This document shows, one piece after another, positions 10,485-22,307 of a stretch of 64,000 nucleotides of DNA (position 1 is its first letter; every line of letters starts with the position of its first letter). The notes under the pieces were generated by a model, which worked only from the letters and a program-made list of their open reading frames with translations, searched no databases and was not told the origin of the DNA. Origin of the DNA: Diploptera punctata (Eukaryota; Arthropoda; Insecta; Blattodea; Blaberidae); NCBI GenBank assembly GCA_030220185.1, contig JASPKZ010001233.1:2682501-2746500 (forward strand). The letters are read 5' to 3'. The translations under genes were made by a program, and so were the position numbers.

Positions 10485-10650
10485 TTAGATGGAAAAATTA
10501 TAGAACAAGTTTCTGAATTTAATTATCTCGGTCACCTAATTTCTGATATAAGAAATGACACAGTTATAATGTTATAGAAATACAATGCAATACATGGAGT
10601 GATAAAAATAAATTTCGGTAAGCAAATGAGGGGTGTAGTGAGAGAAGGAG
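10485..10650 (+). pseudogene. LINE fragment, post-RT region
   Basis: Translates as LDGKIIEQVSEFNYLGHLIS, then a stop, then KYNAIHGVIKINFGKQM. The pattern V.EFNYLG..S....EI..L.KYN.I.G.IK.NFGKQM is typical of the segment after the RT in some insect RTE-like LINEs. Heavily decayed. Confidence 0.6.
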
Positions 10651-11049
10651 CTATGCCACTTTGAGAAGAAATGGACATACATTGGGTTTTATAAAGCATT
10701 ATATTATGAAATTATTTGTACAATAAAAGGATAACTTTTTTCTTCTTTAACTTACTGTAATGTAAACTATGCAAAAGGAAAAACACAAATTTTAATATAA
10801 ATAGCGCTGGTCATTTCCATTCCTTCTCACTAAACCCCTCAATGTCAACCGCAACCAAATTGAGATTACACATTGCAACTGCAAAATCAGGACTGAAATA
10901 TAGCATCGAAAATTGGATACTAAATTCTAAAATCAAATCAAAATTGAAAGCCGCATAGATGAGATTTTTACGCACACTCCTAGGTTTGACAAAATGCACA
11001 AAGAAACACAGATAATACGTGTTAAATTAAAAGTTCAAAATATTGTTGA
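10651..11049. other. AT-rich non-coding stretch
   Basis: Nothing supportable was found. A 62-codon minus-strand open frame at 10811-10999 has no recognisable motif. Confidence 0.5.
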
Positions 11050-11193
11050 ATAAAATCAGAATTATCATAAGTAATGTCACAGTGAATTTATCTAAAGGAT
11101 TTGGAAAGCAAGAGTAGCATTTGTTATGACTATTTAACGAATAAAAGTAATCTGTTTACTTAAGAATCACATTTTAAATATATTTACCGGCAC

Positions 11194-11195
<2 letters not shown>

Positions 11196-11257
<62 letters not shown>
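11196..11257. repeat. (AT)n microsatellite
   Basis: About 60 bp of pure AT dinucleotide. The matching place in the other copy (about 7560) has only a short AT-rich run, so this is a local expansion. Confidence 0.9.
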
Positions 11258-11259
<2 letters not shown>

Positions 11260-11419
11260 GTAAACGGCGATGTTTGAAAACAAATCAGAAATGTATGGTT
11301 ATGTTTAAATATGATCGCAATCAGAGATAACCCACTAAGACCGCAATATTGTTATGCACCCTAGTGGAGAAAATATGATAGGGCCTACACATCAAACTTA
11401 TATTATAAGAAATATTATA

Positions 11420-11721
11420 AAGTAAAGTGATCCCACAACAGGCCTCAGGAGGCCCTTGGGGTAGTAGGAGGTTAAGGCTCCCACTTTTTCTAGACAATCG
11501 GCACTTTATGTCAGCCGGGTTGTCAGCCCTGCGTGACGGCCGCCTTTACCCCAGAACAAGAGTCTGGTACTCATTTCGGTTAGAAGCTGAGTCGACCCCA
11601 GGGCCATAGTGCCGCCAGAGGGTTTGGGTCAGTTTAAAAATCCTGACCCCAACGGGACTTGAACCCTCGACCCTCCGGCTTGTAGCTCAGTGCCTTAACC
11701 ACTACGCTACGGCGTGCCCCC
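11420..11721 (-). mobile_element. SINE-F, full length, 16-bp TSD
   Basis: On the minus strand the head has A box GTAGCGTAGTGGTTAAGGC and B box GAGGGTTCAAGTCCC. The body contains GGCGGCACTATGGCCCTGGG and GGCTGACAACCCGGCTGAC, and the tail is CTTTA-rich. Direct repeats TATAAGAAATATTATA at 11404-11419 and 11722-11737 flank it exactly, showing insertion by target-primed reverse transcription. Confidence 0.92.
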
Positions 11722-12059
11722 TATAAGAAATATTATAGGTTATTAATTTATTTTTTAGTAAACAACTCAGTAAAATCATTATTTAAAAACACAATTATCA
11801 AACACACGATTATCAAATGTATAGTTCAAAGAAATCTGTTCATTATTTGCTATATTCTATGTATTTGTTGGAGAATCAATCACAGCAAAATAATATTCCG
11901 ACCTCTTCAGAATATAAGGAGGAGCTTTCTTTATTTTCATAAACAGAATTAGATAAATAGGGGGTTAAACACGACTGTCTTTGGTTGTAAAACAAAATTC
12001 ATTGAAACGTGATTGGTCATTGATTCCCATTTGGGGCATGAGTTAAATAGTCAAAGAAA

Positions 12060-14014
12060 TAGGTTACAACATGTCCAAAAATGGTCCCAATTCGTCTTTC
12101 TAAATTAGCATTGCATCCCCATCCCCACATATAGGAAGAGATAAATTTTACTTTAACGACATTTCGCCTATAGACGTTAAAAAAGCACTCAAGCGGATTA
12201 AATCCAATGCACAAGGAACAGATAACATCAGCATTTTAATGCTAAATAAAATCATTGACATTATACTACCCACAGTGACTCATATTTTTAATGCTTCCCT
12301 TATAACTTCTATCTTCCCTACTGTATGGAAACAGTCTAGAGTTCGGCCTATACCAAAAATAAGTACACCTACTAACTGTAATGACTACCGACCGATTAGC
12401 ATCCTTCCGACATTATCTAAAGCCCTGGAACATATTGTACATAAGCAAATGACTGAATATCTCCAAGAAAATCACCTCCTTGATCCTTATCAATCCGGCT
12501 TTAGATATGGTCATAGCACAACCACAGCTTTGCTAAAAATTACTGAAGATATTCGTGAAGCCGTGGACAGACGTCAATTGACTCCTTTAACCTTACTTGA
12601 CTTCAGCAAAGCTTTTGACACAGTAGACCACGACTTACTTATGATAAAGCTCAAGCACCTACACTTGTCTGACAGCGCTGTATCCTGGTTCGACTCAATA
12701 CCTGCACGGTCGTCAACAATACGTTTCATTAAACTCTAGATCTTCGTCTTGGCGCAACGTGCCGGCTGGAGTCCCCCAGGGCAGTGTTCTCGGACCTCTT
12801 CTTTTCTCAATCTACATAAATGACTTGCCAACTGTACTAAAGCACTGCCGTTATCACCTCTACGCTGATGATCTCCAAATTTACCTACATTCACCTCCTC
12901 ATTCTCTCTATAACAGCTTGACAAAAATGAATGACGATCTCATATCCATCTTTAACTGGTCTTCAAGTATCGGTCTAAATCTAAATCCTAACAAGTCACA
13001 AGTAATTCTAATGGGACAACAAAGACTGCTTACAACCTTTGACATATCTACACTACCAAACATTACTATAAATAATATAATTATCCCTTATTCTTCTTCA
13101 GTAATAGATCTTGCACTACATCTAGACGCAAATCTAACCTGGCAAACACAAGTGAAACACATATGTAAAAAGACTTTCTCCATCTTACATTATCTTAGAC
13201 GTTTAAAGAATTTTCTCCCAGTTTCGTTAAAACAAATCCTTGTGCAGAATCTTGTGTTACCACACTTCGATTATTGTGACATTATATATAATGATCTAAA
13301 ACTATGACTTGTCGCAGAGACTGCAGCGTGTTCATAATGCTTGCGTTCGATTCATTTTCAATATCCGCCGTTATGACCATATTTCCGAACACTTTAATAA
13401 CCTCTCTTGGCTCCGCTTTACTGACAGACGTAAATTGCACTCTCTTTCACTACTTTTCAAGCTTCTGAATTCCTACATCCCTACTTACCTGGCGTCTAGA
13501 TTTGAGAAGTTATCCTCTTACCACAATATTGACACTAGATCACAAGATAGCAGTCTGCTAACAATTCCTCTTCATAGCACTTCCTCCTATTCTACTTCCT
13601 TCACAGTAGCCTCTGCCCGCTCCTGGAATCTCCTTCCTCAAGATATCAGGGGTTGCCGCACACTTGGTACCTTTAAGTCACGCTTATACAGTTACCTGTT
13701 GTCTAATAATTAATTTTTCTCTATTTATTTAATTTTATACTATGTCATTAATCTTTTCCTGTTTTTTTATATATATTGTACATATATATTTAATTCGTTA
13801 AATTTAGAGTAAATCAAAATACATTATAAATATTAATTGTATTGTATTCATAACTTGTAATCGTTTATATTTATAGATATATATTGTAATTTAGATTTAA
13901 GACTATTTTTTTGTTTGTATTTTTTTTAAACCTGGTTGAGTGGTAGACAAGGCCTTAAGGCCTTAACTCTGCCAGGTAAAATAAAGCTATTATTATTATT
14001 ATTATTATTATTAT
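12060..14014 (+). mobile_element. CR1/Jockey-group LINE, 5'-truncated, with intact 3' end
   Basis: Contains the RT region (12138-13713), an AT-rich 3' UTR, and a 3' end CTTAACTCTGCCAGGTAAAA, TAAAGC and (TTA)n up to about 14014. The same 3' end occurs in reverse at 3357-4078, 36764-36865 and 51372-51440, so (ATT)n runs here are largely LINE tails. The 12060-12110 stretch resembles 60467-60520 and may belong to another fragment. Confidence 0.75.
12138..13713 (+). pseudogene. LINE reverse transcriptase (CR1/Jockey group), two single-base insertions
   Basis: Reverse transcriptase acting at nicked genomic targets. Visible motifs in order are DYRPISILPTLSKALEHIV, GFRYGHSTTTALL, LLDFSKAFDTVDHD (motif A), AGVPQGSVLGPLLFSIYIND (motif B), YADDLQIY (motif C, 12861-12872 encodes YADD), and a C-terminal domain ending SRLYSYLLSNN. 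The N-terminal endonuclease is missing. Single-base insertions at about 12700 and 13303 break the frame; otherwise it is continuous. That suggests a fairly recent copy. Confidence 0.85.
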
Positions 14015-14015
14015 C

Positions 14016-14330
14016 AACCTAAAGGACTTCCAGATAAAGGAAGACCAAAATTAAGATGGACTGACAACCATATCTTGAAATCTCATAGGAACAGACTCAA
14101 ACGACCTAAACCTAAATAAGTTCATGACGATGATGATGATGATAATGAAGTTTTAACAATCTTATTTAACCTGTTTAAGCGTGGCAGACCAAGACGGAAA
14201 TGGAAAACCTACATCAGTACTATAATGGATGATAGGAATTTGGAAGAGGGAGATTGGAATGATAGAGATAAATGGATGCTGAAGACAGCAAACCTATATA
14301 GGGGGGGAAAGCCGAAGAAGAAGATTTAAC
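14016..14330 (+). pseudogene. Two LINE C-terminal fragments
   Basis: 14016-14100 reads QPKGLPDKGRPKLRWTDNHI, like 60505-60590. 14170-14325 reads KRGRPRRKWKTYISTIMDD then EEGDWNDRDKWMLKTANLYR. Both match the basic GRPRxRW tails of RTE-like LINEs but from different families. A (GAT)n run separates them. Confidence 0.6.
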
Positions 14331-14345
14331 CTGTTAAAAGGCATC

Positions 14346-14415
14346 TCCCTGGTGCATTTGGTTAGAGAGTGCTGCTGTATCTCTAGGTTCCGAGTTCGAG
14401 TGTTGATCACCGCAT
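14346..14415 (+). repeat. Degenerate tRNA-like sequence
   Basis: TTTGGTTAGAGAGTGCTGC resembles an A box and GTTCCGAGTTCGAGTG a B box, at normal spacing. No stable cloverleaf is evident. Probably an old SINE head. Confidence 0.35.
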
Positions 14416-14653
14416 GTGGTTTTGTGTTGGTCGAATCGGAACCAAGGTATGTTTTTTAGGTGTCCTCTCGTGCCTAGTTCTTCTTTTGGGGAGGGATTAA
14501 ATATTTTTCTTTTAATTATTTCTGGGCTAACAATATTTATAGCCGGTCTTGGTGCAAATTTTGAATATGATTTAAAGAAGATTATTGCCCTCTCTACTTA
14601 TGTCGATGGAAAATGATTTCTTGAGGAGAGCAGCAAGATGTTCAAAATTAGAA

Positions 14654-14656
<3 letters not shown>

Positions 14657-14698
<42 letters not shown>
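14657..14698. repeat. (TA)n microsatellite
   Basis: About 40 bp of TA dinucleotides. Confidence 0.9.
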
Positions 14699-14699
<1 letters not shown>

Positions 14700-14869
14700 C
14701 AATATGAGAAAAAAATTAAATATTCAACAATAGATAGTATAATATGTAATCAATTAAATCTGTATGGGTATGTACAACGAATGCGAGAAGAAAGGTGGGA
14801 CAAGTAAAAGTACCGATAGAGCTGAAAATTTAAACTAAAGTAGAGAGAGAGATAATTTAAATTAATTAT

Positions 14870-15128
14870 TGCGATTAATATTATCATTATTGTTATCGTT
14901 ATTATCATTGTTATTATTATCATTAATATTATTGTTATAATTATTATCATTACTATTATTATTATCATCATTGTTGTTATTGTTATCAATATTATTATCA
15001 TTATTAATTTTATTGTCAGTAGTAGTATCATTAATATTATCATGATCATTTTATCATAATAATAATTATCTTTATTGTTATTATTATCACTAGTATTATC
15101 ATCAGTGTTAGCATTATTATTATCATTA

Positions 15129-15183
<55 letters not shown>

Positions 15184-15185
15184 TA
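14870..15185. repeat. Interrupted (ATT/ATC/ATA)n low-complexity tract
   Basis: More than 300 bp of imperfect trinucleotides ending in pure (ATA)n at 15129-15183. The isoleucine/methionine-rich open frame on the minus strand is an artefact of this composition. Confidence 0.85.
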
Positions 15186-15229
15186 GTATCAATATTATTT
15201 TTTATTTATTTATTTTTTTATTGCGGATG

Positions 15230-15655
15230 AGCCCATGTAAGACTACGCAAAGTACTTAGAGGCATTTCCTTTGAGCCCAAATTTCTTTCATTATTTTGCT
15301 ATGAGCTTGTTTTCTATCATCTGTCCAAGTTGTTCCAATTTTTTCTTCGGTTTGTTCTCTTGGTCAACTTGCCACTTATTCACCTTAATTCTAAATATAT
15401 CTCTGTTTGGGATATCTTCTTTAGTAATTCCTGCCAATTTTAAGTCCTTTTTGACTTCATCGATCCACTTCACTTCATAATATCCACTGGAGCTTTACTT
15501 CTTTTTTCGTAGAATCCCATTATCTGTTTTGTAAGCCTATTTGAGTTCATTCGTTTAATATGGCCATAACATTTTAACCTTCGTTTTTTGATATCACTAT
15601 GAATGTCTGTATATATTTTTATTCTTTTTACTTCTGAGTCTAAATACTTCACCTA
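15230..15655 (-). pseudogene. LINE C-terminal fragment
   Basis: The minus strand reads RRLKCYGHIKRMNSNRLTKQ and IMGFYEKRSKAP, then, after a frame change, EVKKDLKLAGITKEDIPNRD and IFRIKVNKWQVDQENKPKKK. This is the RRLKWYGHL.RM..NRLTK.I region found after the RT in one insect RTE-like family. Confidence 0.7.
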
Positions 15656-15712
15656 TGACTTGTGAACCTAAAACTTTTCTTATAATTTTGCATTCTTTTT
15701 TCACTATATTGT

Positions 15713-15726
15713 TATTATTATTATTA

Positions 15727-15808
<82 letters not shown>
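15713..15808. repeat. (TTA)n microsatellite
   Basis: About 90 bp of TTA repeats with one TCA interruption near the start. It could be a LINE tail, but no tail consensus adjoins it. Confidence 0.9.
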
Positions 15809-16689
15809 AAATCTAGCGGAAGAGTAATCGGCTAATCGCATTCAGAAAATGAAGGTCTAAAGTTCATATTTCGATGTGAATCCTATGTTTTTTCGGAGTT
15901 TCCATAGTTGCTAAACAAATATTCCCAGAATTCTGCCAATTTTAAGAACTAATTCTCAACCTCGCAAATTTTTCCACGCTCTTTTATTACTCATTAATGA
16001 ACAGCAGCCAATCACGTTTGGATTGAAAATCTAAGCCACCAGACCAGTCAGTCGACCGATAAGTAAGCCATTGAGTTCAAATTGCAACACTGTTATTTTC
16101 TACACGTTCACATGGAAAAAATATATATTACATAAACTTTTTATCTAAAACAAGGTACTTTATGCTGTAGTTTGACAACAACATGTGTCGGAGTAATTGT
16201 GTTAACACTATTTGTCTTAAGTGCTCCAGTAGAACAAAAATCATTGTCAATAAAATTCTCGTAGCTATTTGTTTTCTTGCCAGAGACTTGTCGTTCGCTT
16301 GTAGTTCAACTGGATTCTCGTCAGACTTAAAGCCTTTGATGGGTGGTCCACAGACACATTTAGAAAAATGGCTTCTTACAATGGAAATTATCATAAAATG
16401 GACTCATGGACACATTAAGATTATATTTTATTTATATATACATTTTCAATGTTTACACATCTTTCCGTGCCTAAAGTTATATTTTCATTCTCCACTCGTC
16501 CATATCCATACCCTCCATGTTCCTCTTTTTCTCATTCCAGGACTTAAGTTCTTATTTCTTGCATCCACGAGTTTCGAGGTCTTCCTTTCTTCTTCTTCTT
16601 CTTCTTCTTCTTCCAGGTGGACACCATTCCAATGTTTTTTTTTTCCTGGCTAAATTTTCTTCTTACATTCGACGTATATGCCTATATAA
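15809..16689. other. Non-coding stretch with (TTC)n
   Basis: No gene found. A short (TTC)n lies at about 16590-16612. The plus-strand open frame over 16183-16653 shows no domain pattern and includes the microsatellite. Confidence 0.5.
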
Positions 16690-16880
16690 ATTTAATTGCT
16701 TCCCCTAGAATAAATGGTCAATGGAAAAAAGTTAGAGGCAGAAAAAGACATCGGATGATAGACAATATTAAAATAAATGGTTTGTATGCAGATACAAAAA
16801 GGAAAGCTGAGTTAAGGATAGAGTGGAGAATGTTGAGTTTGCAGTGAAAGACACGCTCTTGGGCAGAACACTATGAATGA
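16690..16880 (+). pseudogene. LINE C-terminus whose 3' end is shared with SINE-A
   Basis: Reads RINGQWKKVRGRKRHRMIDN then IKINGLYADTKRKAELRIEW and RMLSLQ before TGA, followed by GCAGTGAAAGACACGCTCTT, GGGCAGAACACTATGAATGA and (ATC)n. The last ~35 bp match the 3' end of SINE-A (GCAGTGAAGGACCTGCC...GGGCAGAATTACTATGAATG). Confidence 0.65.
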
Positions 16881-16884
16881 ATCA

Positions 16885-17075
16885 TCATCATCTTAAGGCA
16901 CTACAACTTTAAAATTGAATGTTGTTGCCTTCTCAATAATCTTCCGACAGCACTCTTCTATCTTCTGCCAATTTCAGGTTTGTCACCCTCATCTTCTTCA
17001 AATCCTCCCAAACATCGTCCTCTCATCTGATCGTAGGTCTAAGTTCCTGTAGGCCTCCATTTATGAAGTTTTTTA
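16885..17075 (-). pseudogene. LINE 3' end, another family
   Basis: The minus strand reads WEDLKKMRVTNLKLAEDRR before a stop-rich segment that ends with an (ATG)n-type tail. The pattern DLKxMxVxxxxxxAEDRxxW is the usual LINE C-terminus. Decayed. Confidence 0.45.
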
Positions 17076-17079
17076 ACTT

Positions 17080-17812
17080 TAAATGCTTATATCTTATATA
17101 ATTACTATTAATATTTAATATTCATTTTTTTCTCGTATGACTTTATATAATTTGTTTTCAATTCTGATATCTTGCTGCTCTTCACAAGAAATCCATTTCC
17201 ATCGACATAATTTGTTGTAGGGTTTCCACGATTCAGTTCCTTATGTGACAGTAATTCTCACTATTGAATTATATATTTGTAACTTATTTTTTCTGGTTAT
17301 ATGTCTGTTCCATGGGACACCATTTATCATTGCTGTTATTGCTCTACCTTTATTTATTCTTCTGTTTTAATGTCACTTTCTTATCTATCCTCTTTATCTA
17401 CTTTTACCCCCGCCCATATACTCAAATTCTTCACTTCGTCTTATATAGGCCAACCCCTTTTGATCTTCTAATATAATCTCCGGTTTCTGCTGCACATCCC
17501 ATATCAAACTTTATTTTTTCTAAATTTATTTTCAAACCCCAGTTATCGTATTCGTCCAATAATTTTCTGAACGTAAATCCCATGTTTTCATATTATTGTG
17601 AAATTATTATCTGATCATCCGCAAATAACAGTGTATATATTGTATCTGTTGATCCATTCCAATTGGTGCACCCATTCCCAAACATTTTTGCTCTATTTTG
17701 ACAGTGCTTTATGTATAAATATCTTAAATAATGTGGGTGATATGCTACAACCTTGACGAAGGCCTCTTGTTACTGTAATGTTTTCATATACTTTATTTAA
17801 ACCAACCTCAGT
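17080..17812 (-). pseudogene. Old RTE-2-related LINE, RT and C-terminal part
   Basis: On the minus strand, VGLNKVYENITVTRGLRQGC and SISPTLFKIFI (RT motif B) lie at 17693-17810, and TLLFADDQIII (motif C) near 17600-17640. Decayed post-RT sequence runs to about 17080, with many stops and frameshifts. It is cut at 17812 by the 5' end of the RTE-2 element inserted in opposite orientation. Confidence 0.7.
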
Positions 17813-20800
17813 GGTCCACGTCCCGAGGGTTGGGCAACGGGAAGTACGGAATAGCCTATTGGGGTGATGTACGGTGGGGACTAGTTTCCCCGTGACCGCT
17901 ATGGTAGCCGAGAAGGCCCAATAGGAATCCCGAAAACCGGCAAATGAGGCTCTAGTTAGGTCCCCCAAATGCGGGGGTTGGCGAAGGGCCGACAACCCGT
18001 TCCATAAAAAATAATTGTTACGTTTCCTGCAAAGAGAGATAAATCCGGACAGATCAATAGCCATAGACTTTGGCTAAGAAAAAGGACAATGACTTTGGCA
18101 ACTTGGAACATACAAGGTTGGAATACTAAGAATAATGAAGTACTTAACGAGATTACAAAGAAGGGGTGGATATAGCAGTTCTGACAGAAACGAAAAGGAA
18201 AGGGAAAGGTCAAGAAATGATTGGTGAATACATGCATGTATGGAGTGGGGTTGAAAAATCGGGGAGAGCTAAAGAGAGGAGTATCAATTTTAATTAAGAA
18301 GAAATGAAAATCCTCAATAAAACAAATAGAAGAAATTCATGAAAGATTTATAGTTATAGAAATAATGTATGGAAAAGAATTAGTAATAATAGGTACATAT
18401 GCCCCAACAAACGATGCATCACAAGTATTAAAGGAACAATACTTTGAAAAATTTACTGGATTGGTAGAAAAGATTTCTCAAAAGAAGGAATTAATAATTA
18501 TGAGAGATTTGAATAGCAGAGTTGGAAAGGGGACAGGTGACATAGTTGGTCCATATGGAGAAGATATTGAGAATGAAAATGAACAACGTTTAAAAGAAGA
18601 ATGCAAAGTGAATGACCTAATTATTATGAATTCGATGTTTAAACATCGGGACATTCATAGATATACGTGGGAACAACGCACTAAAGGTCTACGATCGATA
18701 ATTGATTATGTAATAGTGAGGAAACGGAGAAATATTATAGTTCAAGATGTTAGAGTGAATCGAGGACCCGAATGTGGAACGGATCATTATATGCTGTCAA
18801 CTAGGATAGTATGCCCTATAAACAGGCAAAAGGTAAATAAAGATCAAAATATAGAAATAGAAAATGAATTAGAAAAATGTAGATATAATCTACATTTACT
18901 ACAAGATGAGAGTATTAAAAATCAATATGCCCAACGCCTCATTGAAAAATTAAAATTTGATGAAGATTGGAACTCTGTCGTTACTTATGAACATTTGAAA
19001 AAATATATATATGAAGCAGCAAGAGAAGCACTTGGTCTGGAAAATGATAAACACCATAAAATCCATTGGGTGAATAAGGAAATACTTGATATCATAACAG
19101 AAAAGAAAAATGCATATAAAAAATATTTAAGTTCCAAGAAAGATGAAGATTATCAAAGTTATAACATACTTAAAAGAAAGGTTAAAGCAGAAGTCAGGAA
19201 ACATAAAAAAGGAATGTGGAATAGGGTATGTGGAGAAATTGAGCATACAGTAGGCTATTCAAAGTCAGCCCAAGCATGGAGGACAATTACAAAGATGCGA
19301 AATGATAATATGACAAAGATTTTTAATTTAGTACAAATGAAAACTTTTCAGGAATATTTTAAAATGCTTTCAACAGAAACTAGGAGAGAATTTATAGATT
19401 ATGCTACACTGGATAATGGAAAGGGTGACTAAATAGAACCTATAACAGAAGACGAGGTAAGAAACGTGTTGAGAACAGCAAAAAATGGAAAAGCGGCAGG
19501 TCCAGGAGGAATAACCATGGAACTAATTAAATATGGTGGTTCAGGAATTATAAGAATTTTAACCAGACTTTTTAACCAAGTGATAGAAGGAAATCCTATT
19601 CCAGATGAGTGAAAGTTATCGCATATTAGTGCAATATACAAAAATAAAGGGAATAAAAGAAATCCAGCAAACTATAGAGGGATCAGTGTTATGGCAGCAA
19701 TTAGTAGAATGTTAAGTACAATTATTAAAATTAGATTGGAGGAACTAATACAAAATAAAATATCAGAAGAACAAACAGGTTTCACAGCAGGTAAATCGTG
19801 CCTTGATAATATATTTGTGATTAGGCAGATTACAGAAAAGATGTTGGCTAAAGGAAAAGAAGTTCATATGGCATTTATAGACCTGGAAAAGGCATATGAC
19901 TCTGTACCCATCAACAAGCTTTGGGTGGCAATGGAGAAGTTTGGAATACCTAAATCTCTTGTACATTTTATAAAAAGAATGTATGATTGTAAAGCAAGTA
20001 TTAAGGTTGGAAATAGAGTATCCTCAGAATTTGATATAACAAAAGGATTAAGACAAGGATGCGGGATGTCACCAACATTGTTCAAGATATATTTAGAAGA
20101 TGTATTAATGAAATGGAATAAGTCATGTAGGGGAATGGGAATCAACATTAATGGCCATTTACTGCACAATTTATTATTCGCTGATGACCAGATTATAATA
20201 GGACAAGATAAAGAAGATATAGAATATATGATCAGAAAGTTGGTCGATGCATTTGAGGTAGGTGGACTGAAGATAAATTATATTAAAACAGAATATATGG
20301 TAATCGGAGGAAATTCAGAAGACCTACAAATAAATAATATGATAATTAAATGTGTTGAAGAATTTAAATATCTTGGATCTATAATAGATAAATCTGGTAC
20401 TTGTGAAAAAGTATATTATTAACAGAGTAAATTGTGCAAGGAAGGCGATTAGATCCCTGAATGGTCTTTTATGGAATAGAAATTTGACCAGAAAAAACAA
20501 AAAAAACAAAAAAAAAAGAGATTATACAGACAATAATAGAAAGTATACTTACATATGGATCAGAAAGCTGGACAATAAATGAAAGGATGCAGAAAAGAAT
20601 CTTGGCGACAGAAATGGATGGATTACGGAGAAGTATGAGAATATCCAGGCTACAACATATTCGAAATACATATATCAGACAAGAAATGGATGCACAAGAA
20701 ACTGTTATCGATAGGATAACAAAGAGAGTTCTACAGTGGTATGGACATGTACAACGGATGTCGGAAGACCAGTGGCCTAAACATGTGTTGATGGTACCAG

Positions 20801-20990
20801 GCAGAAGGAAGAGGGGGAGAAGTAGAAGAGCATGGTATGAGGGAATATATGATGCCATGATGAAGAGGGGTATGGAAGATGGTCAATGGGAAGATAGGAA
20901 TCTCTGGAAAGCAGGAATCAAGGGCAAACTGCTGTAAAGTGGAAAGCCTGTATTAAGTATCTCCACACTATCGGTTAACAATATATCAGC
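17813..20990 (+). mobile_element. RTE-2 LINE, nearly full length (~3.2 kb)
   Basis: Includes a GC-rich 5' UTR (about 17813-18089, with GGTCCCCCAAATGCGGGGGT-like text), an endonuclease-RT ORF (18090-20937) and a short 3' UTR. RTE-type LINEs are about 3.2-3.4 kb with a single main ORF, so this is essentially complete. Fragments of the same family are at 48429-48790 and 51643-53272. Confidence 0.82.
18090..20937 (+). pseudogene. RTE-2 endonuclease-reverse transcriptase, several frameshifts and stops
   Basis: The N-terminus reads MTLATWNIQGWNTKNNEVL. An APE-type endonuclease follows: VLTETKRKGKG, IIGTYAPTND, LIIMRDLNSRVGKG (usual G of GDLN is R), RSIIDYVIV and GTDHYML. RT motifs follow: NYRGISVMAAISRMLS, FIDLEKAYDSVP (A), KGLRQGCGMSPTLFKIYLED (B) and LLFADDQIII (C; FADD at 20177-20188). 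The C-terminus has VLQWYGHVQRMSEDQWPKHV and GRRKRGRSRRAWYEGIYDAM. Lesions: indels near 18175 and 18275, TGA near 18305, TAG at 19430, TGA at 19611 and frameshifts near 20410 and 20500. Confidence 0.85.
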
Positions 20991-21756
20991 ATAAAAGAAC
21001 AGCAGATTAATACCTTTGAATTTGTACATTCTCTTTATCCTGTAGGGTTTTATTGCATACGTTATTTAAAATTCAAATCCTACGCAATAAAGCCAGAGAG
21101 TTCGTGCCAATATATGAATATCAACAAATAACAAATAATCAAATTTATTTACCGTTAATGTTGTACAATAATATATTGAGTGCATTATGATTTATTACAT
21201 TATTATTAAAGCAAATACATGAATCTATTTTTTTATACTTAGGGAAATATAATTACTTTATGTAGCGAATGTACAGGGAATCCATTTTAAGCCGAAACAT
21301 TTTTACAGGGGCTCTCACTTTCCCCGCTATTGTGCTTGCACCGGCGGGGAGCGGTATTCCGTTACTGGCAAATGAAGACAGTTAGAAGCTACAAAATACA
21401 AATAACTCAACAAATTTAGATTATTATAAAAAATAGGCCTACACATAGAGGCTTGTTGGTCATAATTTATTTGTCATAAATCTATCTACCCCGTCCGCAA
21501 TAAGACATGCCTCACATCGTTTAAAAAAATTATTTGCCACCTTCTGTAATTCCACTTCGGTAATACACTGCATTGCACGTGTTATTTCGACCTTAAGTTC
21601 TTCTAAGGTATAACGATTATTTCGGTAAACTTTAGGCTTTAGGTATCCCCAAAGATAATAATCACAGTTAGTTTGATCCGCTCATCTAGGGGGCCCTAAA
21701 CCTGTGCTAATTATCCTGTCAACGAAAACTTGCATGGAAAGTTCCTATAGAATAAA

Positions 21757-22202
21757 TAATAGTTTTAAAAACTAAAACAACGCGCTTTATTAGAAAACCG
21801 AACTAAAAAATGAAAAATAATTTTAATTTCCATAAAATTAAAGTGGTCAACAAAAAAGTATCTCCAACACATCTAGAATAAAACTAGAGTTATCTACAAA
21901 AAATAACTTTACCATCAAAAGCGTGGGGTGCTTTTTATGGTTTATACGTTTTCTTCTTAGAGACTTTACTTTTACCAATATCTGTTTATTATCAAATATA
22001 TTAATTGATATAGAGCACCACACGCTTTTGATGGTAAAATTATTTTTTCGTAGATAACTCTAGTGTTATTCTAGATGTGTTGGAGATGATTTTTTTTTTG
22101 TCGAACACTTTAATTTTATCCCAAGCTTGGAAATTAAAATTATTTTTCATTTTTTAGTTCGGTTTTCTAATAAAGCGTGTTGTTTTAGTTTTTTAACTAT
22201 TA
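21757..22202. mobile_element. Foldback element, ~175-190 bp arms
   Basis: Arms at about 21757-21931 and 22014-22202 are inverted copies, sharing AAAACCGAACTAAAAAATGA and GAGCACCACACGCTTTTGAT-type blocks, around an ~80 nt centre. The arms differ by small indels. No coding sequence. It sits inside the mariner transposase. Confidence 0.8.
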
Positions 22203-22307
22203 GGCCCTACTTATTTTTCATTTTTTAGTTTGATTTTCTAAAAATGTAAATATATTTAAATTCGATACTATTGTAGTATGAGCTAAAAGTAATACTCTTC
22301 TAAAAAA

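Larger units (their letters stand above)
11050..12056 (+). repeat. Dispersed ~850-bp repeat, copy 2, interrupted by SINE-F
   Basis: Second copy of the unit at 7400-9840, with the same block order. It carries a (TA)n expansion (11196-11257) and a SINE-F insertion (11420-11721) but no Tc1 element. Confidence 0.75.

Noticed and set aside
14750..15049. Ile/Met-rich minus-strand open frame as a membrane protein
   Set aside because: It is a translation of (ATT/ATC/ATA)n low-complexity DNA.
16183..16653. 156-codon plus-strand frame as a host gene
   Set aside because: It ends in a poly-Ser stretch from (TTC)n and shows no domain or codon pattern.
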